Below, piece by piece: positions 26,916 through 36,664 of a stretch of DNA of 45,448 nt. This stretch comes from Hyphomicrobiales bacterium (GTDB lineage Bacteria > Pseudomonadota > Alphaproteobacteria > Rhizobiales > Rhizobiaceae), in NCBI GenBank assembly GCA_011087605.1, contig JAALLE010000024.1:1-45448 (forward strand). Direction: 5' to 3'. The stretch's first letter is position 1; every line of letters begins with the position of its first letter. The notes under the pieces were generated by a model. The model saw only the letters and a list, made by a program, of their open reading frames with translations, searched no databases and was not told the origin of the DNA. Made by a program: the position numbers and the translations under genes.

Positions 26916-27383
26916 TTGCGCTGTCCCTATTGCAATTGTGACGACACCCAGGTCAAAGACAGCCGACCGACCGAAGACAATACGTCCATTCGCCGTCGCC
27001 GTATTTGTGCTGATTGTGGTGGCCGGTTCACCACATTTGAGCGGGTGCAGTTGCGGGAACTGACAGTGGTCAAGAAGTCTGGCCGAAAAGTACCGTTTGA
27101 CCGCGACAAGCTGGCGAATTCAATTTCACTGGCGGTGCGCAAGCGCGACGTCGATCATAACCGCATTGAGCGCATGGTATCGGGTATTGTGCGGCAGCTT
27201 GAGTCGTCCGGCGAAGCTGAAGTCGACGCCGGCACGATTGGAACGATGGTCATGGAAGGTTTAAAAGGGTTGGACGAGGTAGCCTATGTGCGCTTTGCCA
27301 GCGTCTACCGAGATTTTACCGAGGCTTCAGATTTTCAAGCAGTGTTGGGAGAATTGTCTGACGCGGAAGATGAGCGGAACTAG
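26916..27383 (+). CDS. nrdR: Transcriptional repressor NrdR (TTG start)
   Basis: Zinc-ribbon plus ATP-cone repressor of ribonucleotide reductase genes; it senses ATP/dATP. The protein is 155 aa and its zinc ribbon begins at once: [17 protein letters not shown], with the second pair [18 protein letters not shown]. The ATP-cone follows from about residue 48 ([19 protein letters not shown]) with [15 protein letters not shown] near the end. The start must be TTG 26916, seven bases after CAAGGAGC, because the zinc ribbon in this family starts at residue 2-3; the open frame upstream has no ribosome binding site. Confidence 0.95.
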   Translation: MRCPYCNCDDTQVKDSRPTEDNTSIRRRRICADCGGRFTTFERVQLRELTVVKKSGRKVPFDRDKLANSISLAVRKRDVDHNRIERMVSGIVRQLESSGEAEVDAGTIGTMVMEGLKGLDEVAYVRFASVYRDFTEASDFQAVLGELSDAEDERN

Positions 27384-27419
27384 ATTTATTCTGACCCACA
27401 CCTGTGTAACAATTGTCTA

Positions 27420-28496
27420 ATGTTGAGCCCACAAGATCATCGATATCTGGATGCCTGTCTGCGCTTTGCCTTGCGGCACAGAAGTCAGACCGGCTCCAAT
27501 CCGTCTGTCGGTACAATGATTGTCAAGGATGACATCGTTGTGGGAAAGGGCATCACCGCGATTGGCGGTCGCCCCCACGCAGAACGGGTTGCGATAGACC
27601 AGGCCAGAGAAAATGCACGCGGCGCAACCGCCTACGTGTCACTGGAGCCCTGTGCACATCACGGTGCGACGCCCCCATGTGCTGTCGGACTGATCGAAGC
27701 CGGTATTGCTCGGGTAGTCACTGCATGGACTGATCCTGACAGGCGCGTTGACGGTAAGGGCCACGAGTTGTTGCGACGGGCAGGGGTGACTGTCGAAGTA
27801 GATGAGCGGGATAATTCAGCGCCTCACGATCTGACGGGATACTTGAATCGAAAGCAGAACGACCGCCCGCAAGTCGTTCTAAAACTTGCAGTTTCCGGCG
27901 ATGGAATGTTGGGCAGAGCTGACGAAGAAGTGGCCATCACCGGGGCGCTGGCCCGAAACATGGTGCACCGCTTGCGAGCAGAACATGATGCAATTCTGGT
28001 TGGGCGAGGGACTGTTGATGCCGATGATCCAGACCTGACATGCCGACTTCCCGGCATCGGCTGGCGTTCTCCAGACCGCTTCGTTCTCGACAGTCATGCC
28101 AGATTGTCCCCCCAAAGCCGCCTTGCCCAGTCGGCCCGCGCTTTACCGGTTTCGATTGTATCAAGTGTTGATCAACTACCACATGAGCTGGCGGAGTTGG
28201 GAGTTACGCTTTTTGCGTCAGAAAGCTACCATGGTCAGTTGGCCTTGCCGGAATTTCTGGAAGATCTGGCCAACGCAGGCCATTCTTCTTTGATGGTTGA
28301 GGGTGGCGCGCAAGTGGCAACTTCGTTCCTGCAACAAGGTCTTGTTGATGAGGTCTGGTTGTTTTCATCCGATCTGATCATCGGGCAAGGAGGCCTTGTT
28401 TCCCCGGTGACATCGGCTAACCTGCCAACCGGGTTCGATATCAGCAGACGACTGCAATTGGGCGACGACAGGCTCGAGATTTTGCGCAGGAAATAA
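27420..28496 (+). CDS. ribD: Bifunctional riboflavin deaminase/reductase RibD
   Basis: Carries out the second and third steps of riboflavin synthesis: deamination of the pyrimidine ring and NADPH-dependent reduction of the ribosyl side chain. The 358-aa protein has an N-terminal CDA-type deaminase domain (about 5-145) with zinc ligands in GRPHAERVAID and SLEPCAHHGATPPCAVG. The C-terminal reductase domain (about 150-355) shows RPQVVLKLAVSGDG, DAILVGRGTVDADDP and SLMVEGGAQVATSFL. It is 36 bp after nrdR and followed by ribE after only three bases, so the riboflavin genes form an operon. Confidence 0.96.
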   Translation: MLSPQDHRYLDACLRFALRHRSQTGSNPSVGTMIVKDDIVVGKGITAIGGRPHAERVAIDQARENARGATAYVSLEPCAHHGATPPCAVGLIEAGIARVVTAWTDPDRRVDGKGHELLRRAGVTVEVDERDNSAPHDLTGYLNRKQNDRPQVVLKLAVSGDGMLGRADEEVAITGALARNMVHRLRAEHDAILVGRGTVDADDPDLTCRLPGIGWRSPDRFVLDSHARLSPQSRLAQSARALPVSIVSSVDQLPHELAELGVTLFASESYHGQLALPEFLEDLANAGHSSLMVEGGAQVATSFLQQGLVDEVWLFSSDLIIGQGGLVSPVTSANLPTGFDISRRLQLGDDRLEILRRK

Positions 28497-28499
28497 CCC

Positions 28500-29102
28500 A
28501 TGTTCACCGGAATAATAACTGACATTGGCACCATCGACCTGGTTGAACAGGTTGCCGGAGGCAACCGGCTTCACGTAATCAGCAATTATCCGCTTGATGA
28601 TATCGATATTGGCGCTTCGATTGCTCATGACGGTGTTTGTCTTACCGTGGTTGAAAAGTTCGATACCACCTATGTGGTGGAGGCATGGGAAGAGGCGCTG
28701 CGGCTTACTTCAGCGGAGTTCTGGACAATCGGAACGCGAATCAATCTGGAAAGAGCATTGAAGATTGGTGACGAACTGGGCGGACATATCGTCTCTGGCC
28801 ACGTTGATGGCCGGGCTGAGATTATTGCCGTAAAAAGTGAGGGTGACGCCACTCGATATACCCTTCGTGCTCCAGAGGAATTCGCCAGGTTCATTGCGCC
28901 GAAGGGTTCCGTTGCGTTGAACGGCACTTCACTGACCGTCAATCAGGTGGCGGGAGCCGAATTTGATGTTTTGCTGATCAAGCATTCCCAGGAGGTAACG
29001 ACCTGGGGCGCGGCCAAGATTGGCGATCAGGTAAATCTGGAAGTTGATACCATGGCTCGATACGCCGCGAGACTGGCAGATTTTTCAGCGCAACAGGAAT
29101 AA
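28500..29102 (+). CDS. ribE: Riboflavin synthase, alpha subunit
   Basis: Dismutates two 6,7-dimethyl-8-ribityllumazine molecules to riboflavin. The 200-aa protein contains the two lumazine-binding half barrels: the first starts MFTGIITDIGTIDLVEQVAG with ASIAHDGVCLTVVEKF, the second begins near residue 98 with GGHIVSGHVDGRAEII and has GSVALNGTSLTVNQVAG. Its ATG lies three bases after the ribD stop. The symbol follows E. coli-like use; some alphaproteobacteria call it ribC. Confidence 0.96.
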   Translation: MFTGIITDIGTIDLVEQVAGGNRLHVISNYPLDDIDIGASIAHDGVCLTVVEKFDTTYVVEAWEEALRLTSAEFWTIGTRINLERALKIGDELGGHIVSGHVDGRAEIIAVKSEGDATRYTLRAPEEFARFIAPKGSVALNGTSLTVNQVAGAEFDVLLIKHSQEVTTWGAAKIGDQVNLEVDTMARYAARLADFSAQQE

Positions 29103-29161
29103 ACCTTGCGCTGTATGCCGAGCCATGTTTTGTGCAATTCACCACAATTGAGAGCAGGTCC

Positions 29162-29602
29162 ATGCCCCACATACTGATCATTGATGCACCATATTACACT
29201 CATATTTCCAAGGCACTGGTGGAGGGTGCCGAAGAGGTATTGAAAAAGCAGGGGGCAAGCTGGGAATATATTGGGGTTCCCGGAGTTCTGGAAATTCCGG
29301 CGACGGTTTCAATGGCTTTGGAAGGTATGAGCCGGGGCAACACCCATTATGATGGCTTTATCACGCTGGGATGCGTCATTCGTGGTGAAACGACACATTA
29401 TGACATTGTGGCATTTGAGTCCGCCCGTGCCATTATGGATCTTACGATCGCGGAATGTCTGGCATTGGGAAATGGTATTCAGACGGTGGAAAACGAAGCT
29501 CAGGCGATGGCTCGTGCCCGCAAAGAAGAAATGAACAAGGGTGGAGGCGCAGCCACAGCGGTCCTCGAAATGATCAAATTGCGGGAAAAATTTCTTGTCT
29601 AG
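29162..29602 (+). CDS. ribH: 6,7-dimethyl-8-ribityllumazine synthase
   Basis: Joins 5-amino-6-ribitylaminouracil with 3,4-dihydroxy-2-butanone 4-phosphate to lumazine, forming an icosahedral or decameric shell. The 146-aa product has [20 protein letters not shown], with the catalytic His in the TTHYD motif, and the C-terminal helix [15 protein letters not shown]. The substrate-site start [16 protein letters not shown] is intact. ATG 29162 follows GAGAGCAGGTCC; the ORF is open upstream but without a ribosome binding site. Its end overlaps the nusB start by eight bases. Confidence 0.96.
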   Translation: MPHILIIDAPYYTHISKALVEGAEEVLKKQGASWEYIGVPGVLEIPATVSMALEGMSRGNTHYDGFITLGCVIRGETTHYDIVAFESARAIMDLTIAECLALGNGIQTVENEAQAMARARKEEMNKGGGAATAVLEMIKLREKFLV

Positions 29603-30140
29603 CTCAAAACGATCCAAACCTGCCAACAAACGCGGTTCCGCCCGACTGTCGGCGGTACAGGCACTTTACCAGATGGATATCAGCGGCGCTGGATTGACCG
29701 AAGTAATTGCCGAATATGAGAATTTTCGACTGGGTCGTGAAATTGACGGTGAAACCTATCTGGAAGCAGATGCTGCCTGGTTTCGCAGTATTGTCGGCGG
29801 TGTGGTCAAGGATCAGAAGATCATCGATCCGATTATCCACCAATCTCTGACTGATACCTGGCCACTGGCACGTATTGATTCAACATTGAGAGCAACGCTG
29901 CGTGCAGGTGTCTATGAATTGACCAATCGCCGCGATGTCGACGCACCGGTGGTGGTGTCAGAATATGTTGAGATAGCCAAAGCGTTTTTCGACGGTGATG
30001 AGCCGAAAATGGTCAATGGCGTGCTCGATCACATCGCCAGGTCGGTGCGCAGCGGTGAACTGAAACCGAAAGCAGAGGCCGGTATTTCTCGAGATGCGGC
30101 TACCGATGATACCGATCCCGATGATGGGGAGAAGGGGTGA
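29595..30140 (+). CDS. nusB: Transcription antitermination factor NusB (TTG start)
   Basis: RNA-binding factor that works with NusE (S10) at boxA of rRNA operons. The 181-aa protein has the all-helical core [33 protein letters not shown] and [18 protein letters not shown]. It ends with an acidic, Asp-rich tail ([12 protein letters not shown]) not needed for the fold. The start appears to be TTG 29595, overlapping the ribH stop, since the conserved helix begins soon after and no ATG is available. The nusB stop overlaps the thiL GTG by four bases (GTGA). Linkage to ribH is typical. Confidence 0.94.
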   Translation: MSSSKRSKPANKRGSARLSAVQALYQMDISGAGLTEVIAEYENFRLGREIDGETYLEADAAWFRSIVGGVVKDQKIIDPIIHQSLTDTWPLARIDSTLRATLRAGVYELTNRRDVDAPVVVSEYVEIAKAFFDGDEPKMVNGVLDHIARSVRSGELKPKAEAGISRDAATDDTDPDDGEKG

Positions 30141-31117
30141 CCCGGTCCGGTGAATTTCATTGGATCTCCAAATATCTGGCACCTCTGGCCGGTACTGGCT
30201 CATTTGGACTTCGTGACGATGCCGCGTTGATAGATGTTCCAGCCGGCAAGTCAGTTGTCGTGACACAGGATGCGATCGCAAGCGGCATACATTTTCTTCC
30301 CGATACTTCGCTTGATCTGGTGGCTCGAAAGGCAATGCGCGTGAATATCAGTGATATTGTAGGAAAAGCCGCTCTGCCTCATTCCTACTCACTGGCTTTA
30401 GGGGTGCCGGACGACTGGCAGGACGCGGATATTGCCAGCTTTGCTTCCGGCCTTGCTGAGGACCAGGCACTTTACGGCATTCAACTGACTGGTGGTGATA
30501 TTTATCGCAGTCCCGACCGGCTTTGTATTGCAGTTACCATGTTCGCACTGATCGATCCGGCTCGCTACAAGAGCCGTTTGGGAGCCAGGGCGGGGGATGC
30601 GATCATGGTAACAGGCACTATCGGCGATGCGGCCCTTGGATTGAAAGTGGCTACTGGAGAAATCAAAGCAGACCCAACGGCGACAGATCACCTGTTGAAT
30701 GCCTATCATTTGCCAGACCCACCCGTCGCCACAGCAATTGCTGGTGCGATTGCCCAATATGCCTCAGCTTCAATGGACATTTCCGATGGTCTGATCGGCG
30801 ATTGCCGCAAGCTTTGTGCTGCCTCGAATGTGGGGGCAATTTTAAACCGTTCGAAAATTCCACTTTCTGATGCGGCGGCTCAACGTGTGTCTGAGGACGA
30901 TGGATTGTGGAAGTCTATTTACACAGGTGGGGACGACTATCAGGTTTTATGCACCATGCCTGCGTCCGCCAAAGCTGACTTTCAAAACGCGTGTGCCTCT
31001 GAAAATGTCAGGGCGACACATGTTGGCGACATAAAAGGTGCAGAATTTGGTTCTATGGCTCTGGACATTGACGGTACACCGGTGTCCATAGAGGAAGACT
31101 CCTTCTCCCACTTCTAA
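30137..31117 (+). CDS. thiL: Thiamine-monophosphate kinase
   Basis: Phosphorylates thiamine monophosphate to thiamine pyrophosphate with ATP. The 326-aa protein belongs to the PurM/AIRS fold: the nucleotide-binding part shows [20 protein letters not shown] and [16 protein letters not shown]; the magnesium site has [11 protein letters not shown] and LTGGDIYRS; a later motif is [17 protein letters not shown]. It begins at GTG 30137, inside the end of nusB (GTGA), so translation is coupled. Downstream is an MFS gene after 54 bp. Confidence 0.95.
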   Translation: MTRSGEFHWISKYLAPLAGTGSFGLRDDAALIDVPAGKSVVVTQDAIASGIHFLPDTSLDLVARKAMRVNISDIVGKAALPHSYSLALGVPDDWQDADIASFASGLAEDQALYGIQLTGGDIYRSPDRLCIAVTMFALIDPARYKSRLGARAGDAIMVTGTIGDAALGLKVATGEIKADPTATDHLLNAYHLPDPPVATAIAGAIAQYASASMDISDGLIGDCRKLCAASNVGAILNRSKIPLSDAAAQRVSEDDGLWKSIYTGGDDYQVLCTMPASAKADFQNACASENVRATHVGDIKGAEFGSMALDIDGTPVSIEEDSFSHF

Positions 31118-31171
31118 TTTGCAAATATCTTCGGGATGAAGGCTTCAACTACAACGAATTAGTGGTCCAGT

Positions 31172-32593
31172 ATGGGAACTTCACCTGCAGCCGATTCCGA
31201 AGCGACGGCCAAACGCAATGCGCTATTGCTGGCAGCTGCACAGGCTTTTTGTGGTTCGTCAGCCCCAATCTCCATCGCACTGGGAGGTTTGGTGGGCATG
31301 TACTTGTTGGGTGATGACAAGGCTTTGGCGACCGTGCCGGTTACTGGATATAATCTGGGTGTGGCGATGGCGGCTTTGCCTGCCGCGATGCTGATGGGGC
31401 GTGTCGGGCGTCGCAACGGATTTATGGCGGGTGCCTGTGTTGGCATTGCGGGCGCAATCGTTTCAAGTTTTGCGATATTCAAGGGTGATTTTTTGATGTT
31501 CTGTGTCGGGATGTTGCTTACCGGCTGTGGCGGAGCGTTTACGCAGCAATATCGATTTGCCGCGGCCGACCAGGGGACCGATGAATTTAAGCCAAAAGCG
31601 ATATCCTGGGTTCTGGCCGGAGGTATGTTCGCTGCCATCGTCGGTCCTCAAACCGCGATTTATTTCATCAACCCGGTATCGGCAGGGCTTGATCTGGCAG
31701 CGCCCTATTTTGCGCTGGCCACCGTGGTCGCCGGTTCCATTGTTGCCTATGTCAAAGGTGCTCTGGGGCGGGCCGGCGGCCGGATTAAGGCTCTGGCAGT
31801 TATCGGCGCTGCTGGTCTGATAGCCTTTTGGTTGGGGCCGCATATTGCGGGCTTTGTGCGGCAGTTGTTCTCTCCAGTCGAATTCGCGGCAGCCTATTTT
31901 GCCGGTGCCATCTTGTTGGCATTTGGCATTGTCGTCCTGTCGCAGTTGAAGTTCGAAGCACCACCAACCGATGAAATGCTTGGACCAAAAGACACCGGTC
32001 GTCCGCTCGCTCAAATCATGATGCAGCCACGTTTCATTGTATCGGTAATTTGCGCTGTCGCATCATTTGCCCTGATGTCATTTGTGATGACTGGCGCACC
32101 TCTGGCAATGAAGCTTTGTGGTTTCAGCCCAGATGATTCGACCCTCGGCATTCAGTGGCACGTGATGGCGATGTTTGGTCCCAGTTTTTTCACCGGCAAT
32201 CTGATAAACCGGTTTGGCAAGGAGCGGATTGTCACAACCGGTATGATGCTGCTTCTGGCCTGTGCGGTTGTAGCGTTGATGGGAATATCGCTGACCAATT
32301 TCTACGTGGCCCTGATTCTGCTCGGCTTTGGTTGGAATTTCGGGTTCATAGGTGCCACGTCCATGCTGACTGAAACTTACCGTCCTCAGGAGCGCGCCAA
32401 AGCGCAAGGCGCCAACGATTTCATTTTGTTTGGCTCCGTCGCTTTTGGTTCCTTCATGTCGGGCCGGACACTTAATGCGTTTGGAGCCGACGGCTGGAAT
32501 GCCATCAACTACACAGTATTTCCGGTTGTCGGCATCTGCCTGCTGTCGCTGCTGTGGCTGCGTTTTCAAACGTCGAAAACCGGCTCCCGCTAG
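31172..32593 (+). CDS. MFS transporter
   Basis: A 473-aa membrane protein of the major facilitator superfamily, with motif A-like AAMLMGRVGRRNGFMAG after TM2 and NLIINRFGKERIV-like NLINRFGKERIVTTGMM in the second half. Compared with typical members of about 420 aa it has a longer central part (residues about 195-250, GALGRAGGRIKALAVIGAAG then GFVRQLFSPVEFAAAYFAGA) that contributes extra hydrophobic segments. The gene follows thiL in the same direction, a neighbourhood I recall from rhizobia. ATG 31172 has no strong ribosome binding site. Substrate unknown. Confidence 0.85.
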   Translation: MGTSPAADSEATAKRNALLLAAAQAFCGSSAPISIALGGLVGMYLLGDDKALATVPVTGYNLGVAMAALPAAMLMGRVGRRNGFMAGACVGIAGAIVSSFAIFKGDFLMFCVGMLLTGCGGAFTQQYRFAAADQGTDEFKPKAISWVLAGGMFAAIVGPQTAIYFINPVSAGLDLAAPYFALATVVAGSIVAYVKGALGRAGGRIKALAVIGAAGLIAFWLGPHIAGFVRQLFSPVEFAAAYFAGAILLAFGIVVLSQLKFEAPPTDEMLGPKDTGRPLAQIMMQPRFIVSVICAVASFALMSFVMTGAPLAMKLCGFSPDDSTLGIQWHVMAMFGPSFFTGNLINRFGKERIVTTGMMLLLACAVVALMGISLTNFYVALILLGFGWNFGFIGATSMLTETYRPQERAKAQGANDFILFGSVAFGSFMSGRTLNAFGADGWNAINYTVFPVVGICLLSLLWLRFQTSKTGSR

Positions 32594-32611
32594 AGCCATT
32601 TACGAATCTAC

Positions 32612-32626
32612 GCCCCCTTGTGGGGC
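32612..32626 (+). terminator. Possible bidirectional hairpin between convergent MFS and bamE genes
   Basis: GCCCC-CTTGT-GGGGC forms a five-pair GC stem in the 54-bp gap between two convergent stop codons. No T-run follows on either strand, so it is a weak candidate for terminating both transcripts. Confidence 0.3.
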
Positions 32627-32647
32627 CATCCAGTCAGCAATCGGCCG

Positions 32648-33142
32648 TTATCTGCTGCCGAATGGGTTGAACGCCTGGCCGCCTTTCAACAATTGCGAAA
32701 GGAATGAAACTTCCTTACCACCGGTTGGGGTAACCCGCGAGACAAAGTCAAACACCTTGCCATCCTTCAATCCATAATCGGCAATTCTTTCCACGGTGCT
32801 CGATTCGTTGAGATAAATTGCAAGAACCCGTTGATCAATCACTGTTGGTTTTTGAAAAGCGAATCGGCGGGCCTTCTTCTGGCTGATGTAGTAGAAAGTT
32901 TCTGAACCATTGACCTGACTATTGGTGGTGGAAGGGGTGCCAAGCGACAAAAGAACCTGTTCGCGCGAAGATCCGGTCGGCACCAACTCAAGCGCCTGCT
33001 CGTTCATCTGGTATCCGTGCGACAATACTTCACCAGTTGAATTGCATGCGGTCAGCACAAATGGAGCGGCCACGAGTCCGGCCATCAGGACAAAGCTCCT
33101 GATTTTGCCTGCACAACCAACAATGTTCACGCTTCTAGTCAT
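32648..33142 (-). CDS. bamE: Outer membrane assembly lipoprotein BamE (SmpA/OmlA)
   Basis: Small lipoprotein of the BAM complex that helps insert beta-barrel proteins into the outer membrane. The 164-aa product has a lipoprotein signal ending in FVLTAC (Cys33), then the BamE fold: LVPTGSSREQVLLSLGTPST with the conserved turn, FYYISQKKARRFAF and RVLAIYLNESSTVERIADYG. The start is ATG 33142 (GGAG ten bases ahead); an open frame from 33193 adds residues without a signal. It is divergent from the ubiquinol-cytochrome c chaperone gene and convergent with the MFS gene. Confidence 0.9.
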   Translation of the reverse strand: MTRSVNIVGCAGKIRSFVLMAGLVAAPFVLTACNSTGEVLSHGYQMNEQALELVPTGSSREQVLLSLGTPSTTNSQVNGSETFYYISQKKARRFAFQKPTVIDQRVLAIYLNESSTVERIADYGLKDGKVFDFVSRVTPTGGKEVSFLSQLLKGGQAFNPFGSR

Positions 33143-33250
33143 CAATATTTTCTCCGCCCGAATATCGCGGCCCCCTGTTCGAGCGAACAACAAAAGCCTA
33201 TATCACCGCTAAACGCGCCGTGTCAGCGCTTCTTATCTGGTTTTCGCGCA

Positions 33251-33808
33251 ATGTTCAAAGCCCTGTTTGGTCGAAACGTTAATTCAGACCTTGCACATGC
33301 ACTTTATGGCGTGGTTGTGGCAAGGTCGCGAGACCTGCAGTTTTATATCCGGTATCAGGTTCCCGACACATTTGACGGACGTTTTGAAATACTGATTATG
33401 CATCTGTTTTTGCTACACAATCGTTTGAAAAATGAGGACCACACGTCGCGACAAATATCTCAATTGGTGTTCGACGCTTTCATTGATGACATGGATGCGG
33501 CCTTGCGAGAGATTGGAGTGGGTGACCCGAGCGTTCCCAAGAAAATAGCAAAAATGACGCAAGTCTTTTACGGCCGCACCGGGGCTTATGAGCGGGCGCT
33601 TGAAAGCGAAGATATTTCCCAAGCACTGAGCGTTGTCATTCGACGCAACCTGTATGCCGGGATTGAGTCTAACGGGGCTGAATTGGATCTGGGGCAGTAT
33701 ATGGCCTGGCAGGCAGCAGATTTGACCCACAAAACAGCGTTGGACATCACCCAACAGCAAGCGGTCTTTGAAGGCCCGCTCTTGGAAAGGACGGCCTATG
33801 GCAGATGA
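33251..33808 (+). CDS. Ubiquinol-cytochrome c chaperone (CBP3/UQCC family)
   Basis: A 185-aa protein related to mitochondrial Cbp3/UQCC1, which assists cytochrome b insertion and assembly of complex III. Family features visible are ARSRDLQFYIRYQVPDTFDG, FEILIMHLFLLHNRL and FVDMDAALREIGVGD-like FIDDMDAALREIGVGDPSVP, then KMTQVFYGRTGAYERALE. It overlaps the next gene by 11 bases (start at 33798), so they are coupled. A role in bacterial bc1 assembly is inferred by analogy with mitochondria. Confidence 0.88.
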   Translation: MFKALFGRNVNSDLAHALYGVVVARSRDLQFYIRYQVPDTFDGRFEILIMHLFLLHNRLKNEDHTSRQISQLVFDAFIDDMDAALREIGVGDPSVPKKIAKMTQVFYGRTGAYERALESEDISQALSVVIRRNLYAGIESNGAELDLGQYMAWQAADLTHKTALDITQQQAVFEGPLLERTAYGR

Positions 33809-34352
33809 TCAGGAAAGCTACGCAATGGACTATAAATTCAACGTCAGAAAATTGTCCAAGAAAGGTCAGATGATAAAATATGCTGCGACCGAATCAGAGC
33901 GCTCAGCGATTGCCCGAGATTATGAACTTTTGTCAGTCGAAGCTTTTGAGGTTGAATGCGTGGTTGCACCCTGGAAACGCGACGGAGTGAAATTGAGCGG
34001 TGCTGTTGTAGCCTCTTTTGAACAGCCGTGCGCAGTAACGGCCGAACCCCTAAACCAGGTAGTCAGGGAGGATATCGATTTTATCTACCTTCCAGAGGGC
34101 TCCCGTCTGTTGCGTCCACCAACAATTGAAGATCATGAACTGGTACTGGACCCCGAAGGTGAAGATATGCCTGAAACATTTGTCGGCGATTCAATCAATC
34201 TGGCCGCGGCCTGGTTAGAAACATTTGCATTGGGCATAGACCCGTTTGCCCGCATTGACGGAGCGGAGTTTGCCGATGAAGGATTGGATCGGGAGCGTGA
34301 TTCGCCATTTTCGGTGCTGGCAAACCTGAAAACCAAGCCAAAATTGTCCTGA
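33798..34352 (+). CDS. DUF177 domain protein (YceD-like)
   Basis: A 184-aa protein of the YceD/DUF177 family, linked in bacteria to 23S rRNA or 50S assembly. The pattern CVVAPWKRDGVKLSGAVVAS, then QPCAVTAEPLNQVVREDIDF, and the acidic DPEGEDMPETFVGDSINLAA are typical, followed by a C-terminal FSVLANLKTKP. The start is ATG 33798 after GGAAAGGACGG. In many bacteria rpmF follows; here plsX is next after 124 bp, which I recall as normal for alphaproteobacteria. Confidence 0.88.
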   Translation: MADDQESYAMDYKFNVRKLSKKGQMIKYAATESERSAIARDYELLSVEAFEVECVVAPWKRDGVKLSGAVVASFEQPCAVTAEPLNQVVREDIDFIYLPEGSRLLRPPTIEDHELVLDPEGEDMPETFVGDSINLAAAWLETFALGIDPFARIDGAEFADEGLDRERDSPFSVLANLKTKPKLS

Positions 34353-34476
34353 AACGCCCTGAAAGAGCTCGCAATTGAGTTTTGCTTTGTATATCTCATG
34401 CGTCGCGTTACTAATGGGTTGTGGCATTTGAGCGCCGACACACATCTGCCGAACGAGAAAGTTACTTCCATTCTCC

Positions 34477-35535
34477 ATGTCCAATAATGCGAAAACGATT
34501 ACAATTGCGCTGGATGTGATGGGCGGAGACGCGGGTCCTTCCGTTGTCCTGGCCGGAGCCGAGATTTCTCGACGTCGCTATCCCGAACTGAGGTTTATTT
34601 TACACGGTGAAGCTGATGCTGTTTTGCCCGAACTTGAAAAATACGACCGTCTGAAATCAGAATCCGTGTTTCATCCCTGTGAGATGTCAATTGCCATGGA
34701 CGACAAGCCGAGTCAGGCGTTGCGTCATGGCCGACGGGTATCTGGCATGTGGAAGGCTCTGGAATCCGTAAAATCCGATGAGGCGGATGTGATGATCTCG
34801 GCCGGCAATACCGGCGCGCTGATGGCGATGTCGCGGTTTTGCCTGCGCATGATGCCTGGGATTGAACGTCCCGCCCTGGCGGCTGTGTGGCCAAATCTGC
34901 AGGGCGAAAGCATCGTGCTTGATGTCGGTGCGACAATCGGAGCGGATGCGGAGGCGCTGGTTGACTATGCCTTGATGGGTTCAGCGATGGCCAGAGCATT
35001 GTTTGATCTGGATCGTCCAAGAGTTGGCCTGCTCAATATTGGTGTTGAGGAAGTCAAGGGACTAGAAGAAATCCGCTCCGCCGGTGCGCGGTTGCGTGAA
35101 ATCAATCTTCCCGGCATGGACTATCGCGGATTTGTTGAAGGTGATGACCTTGGACGCGGTGGCGTTGATGTTGTTGTGACTGAAGGGTTTACCGGCAATA
35201 TCGCGCTAAAGAGCGCGGAAGGCACAGCCAAGCAGGTTGGGGCTTATCTACGTGATGCCATGTCGCGTACATTGATGGCGAAAATTGGCTATCTGTTTGC
35301 CAAACAGGCCTTCAATCAGCTGCGCGTGAAAATGGACCCCCGAAAAGTCAATGGTGCGGTATTTCTGGGGCTCAATGGTGTGGTTATCAAAAGCCATGGT
35401 GGCACCGATGCCGAAGGCTTTGCCAGCGCGATCGATGTTGGCCACAATATGATTAGAAATGGTCTGCAGCAAAAGATTGCAAACGACCTTGAAGAAACCC
35501 GTTTCGGTGAAGTTGAACCGACTGGAGATAAATGA
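34477..35535 (+). CDS. plsX: Phosphate acyltransferase PlsX
   Basis: Converts acyl-ACP to acyl-phosphate, feeding PlsY in phospholipid synthesis; a peripheral membrane enzyme. The 352-aa protein has the N-terminal [19 protein letters not shown] and the central [20 protein letters not shown], followed by [13 protein letters not shown]. Later motifs are [12 protein letters not shown]-type [39 protein letters not shown] and [20 protein letters not shown]. Its TGA directly abuts the fabH ATG, a sign of coupling; plsX-fabH is a common pair. Confidence 0.97.
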   Translation: MSNNAKTITIALDVMGGDAGPSVVLAGAEISRRRYPELRFILHGEADAVLPELEKYDRLKSESVFHPCEMSIAMDDKPSQALRHGRRVSGMWKALESVKSDEADVMISAGNTGALMAMSRFCLRMMPGIERPALAAVWPNLQGESIVLDVGATIGADAEALVDYALMGSAMARALFDLDRPRVGLLNIGVEEVKGLEEIRSAGARLREINLPGMDYRGFVEGDDLGRGGVDVVVTEGFTGNIALKSAEGTAKQVGAYLRDAMSRTLMAKIGYLFAKQAFNQLRVKMDPRKVNGAVFLGLNGVVIKSHGGTDAEGFASAIDVGHNMIRNGLQQKIANDLEETRFGEVEPTGDK

Positions 35536-36507
35536 ATGATCCGTTCTGTTATTTTAGGGTCAGGTGCTGCCAAACCGCGCACCGTGGTGACCAATGCAGA
35601 TCTGGCCGCAAAGGTCGGCACCTCCGATGAGTGGATTCAGCAGCGCACTGGGATTCAGCAGCGCTATATTGCCGAACCTGATGAAACCACAGCAAGTTTG
35701 GGAGAAGCGGCTGCCCGCGCGGCCATGGATGACGCTGGCGTCACCGTTGACGATATCGACCTGATCATTTTGGCCACGTCGACACCCAACAACACGTTTC
35801 CCGCAACTGCGGTAAATATTCAAAATCGCCTTGGCATGAAACACGGTGCGGCCTTTGATCTGCAGGCGGTTTGCTCCGGTTTTGTCTACGCCGTGACGAC
35901 GGCCGACACATTTATTAAGTCCGGTCAGGCCAAACGCGTTTTGGTCATCGGTGCTGAAACATTTTCGCGAATACTTGACTGGGAAGATCGCACCACCTGC
36001 GTGCTGTTTGGCGATGGCGCTGGAGCTGTCGTGCTTGAGGCTCAGGAAGGTGTGGGGCTTTCAAACGACCGAGGCGTGCTGACCAGTCATCTTCGCTCCG
36101 ACGGCTCGCATCGCGAGAAACTGTATGTCGATGGCGGTCCGTCGACCACTCAGACGGTCGGTCACTTGCGGATGCAGGGTCGGGAAGTCTTTAAGCATGC
36201 GGTTGCCATGATCACCGACGTGATTGAAGCCGCGTTTGAGGCAACGGGCTTGACGGCGGAAGATATAGACTGGTTCATTCCTCATCAGGCGAATCGCCGG
36301 ATCATCGATGCCTCGGCTAAAAAACTGAAAATTGCATCAGACAAAGTGGTCCTTACCGTCAATCAACATGGCAATACGTCCGCGGCCTCGATTCCGTTGG
36401 CCATCAACACCGCCGTGAAGGATGGGCGACTGAAAGAAGGCGATCTGGTTCTGCTGGAAGCCATGGGTGGTGGTTTTACCTGGGGTGCCGTTCTGGTCCG
36501 CTGGTAG
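35536..36507 (+). CDS. fabH: 3-oxoacyl-[ACP] synthase III (KAS III)
   Basis: Starts fatty acid synthesis by condensing acetyl-CoA (or a branched/short acyl-CoA) with malonyl-ACP. The 323-aa protein has the full catalytic set: Cys113 in [12 protein letters not shown], His250 in [12 protein letters not shown] and Asn280 in [13 protein letters not shown]. The glycine-rich [13 protein letters not shown] and final [16 protein letters not shown] are typical. It begins on the base after the plsX stop. ihfA follows after 157 bp with its own candidate promoter. Confidence 0.97.
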   Translation: MIRSVILGSGAAKPRTVVTNADLAAKVGTSDEWIQQRTGIQQRYIAEPDETTASLGEAAARAAMDDAGVTVDDIDLIILATSTPNNTFPATAVNIQNRLGMKHGAAFDLQAVCSGFVYAVTTADTFIKSGQAKRVLVIGAETFSRILDWEDRTTCVLFGDGAGAVVLEAQEGVGLSNDRGVLTSHLRSDGSHREKLYVDGGPSTTQTVGHLRMQGREVFKHAVAMITDVIEAAFEATGLTAEDIDWFIPHQANRRIIDASAKKLKIASDKVVLTVNQHGNTSAASIPLAINTAVKDGRLKEGDLVLLEAMGGGFTWGAVLVRW

Positions 36508-36580
36508 AATTGTAGAAGAAATTCCCATCCAAAACAGTGACTCAGGTCATCTTTCAGCGTCAATTGACGTAGCGGCACAA

Positions 36581-36609
36581 TTGACCGGAAGGTTTACTGC
36601 GACTAAGCT
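36581..36609 (+). promoter_or_regulatory. Candidate sigma70 promoter of ihfA
   Basis: TTGACC (36581-36586), a 17-base spacer and TAAGCT (36604-36609) lie 56 bases before the ihfA start. The -35 and spacer are good, the -10 fair. A short hairpin CTGGC-GTCTT-GCCAG (near 36626-36640) is in the leader. A second CAATTGAC copy lies 20 bases upstream of the -35. Confidence 0.4.
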
Positions 36610-36664
36610 TTTTGAGTCTTTGCGGTGCTGGCGTCTTGCCAGAAGATAATCGAGGAATGCCAAT

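Noticed and set aside
36548-36595. Direct repeat CAATTGAC copies upstream of ihfA
   Set aside because: Only two short copies; too little to call an operator beyond the promoter already listed.
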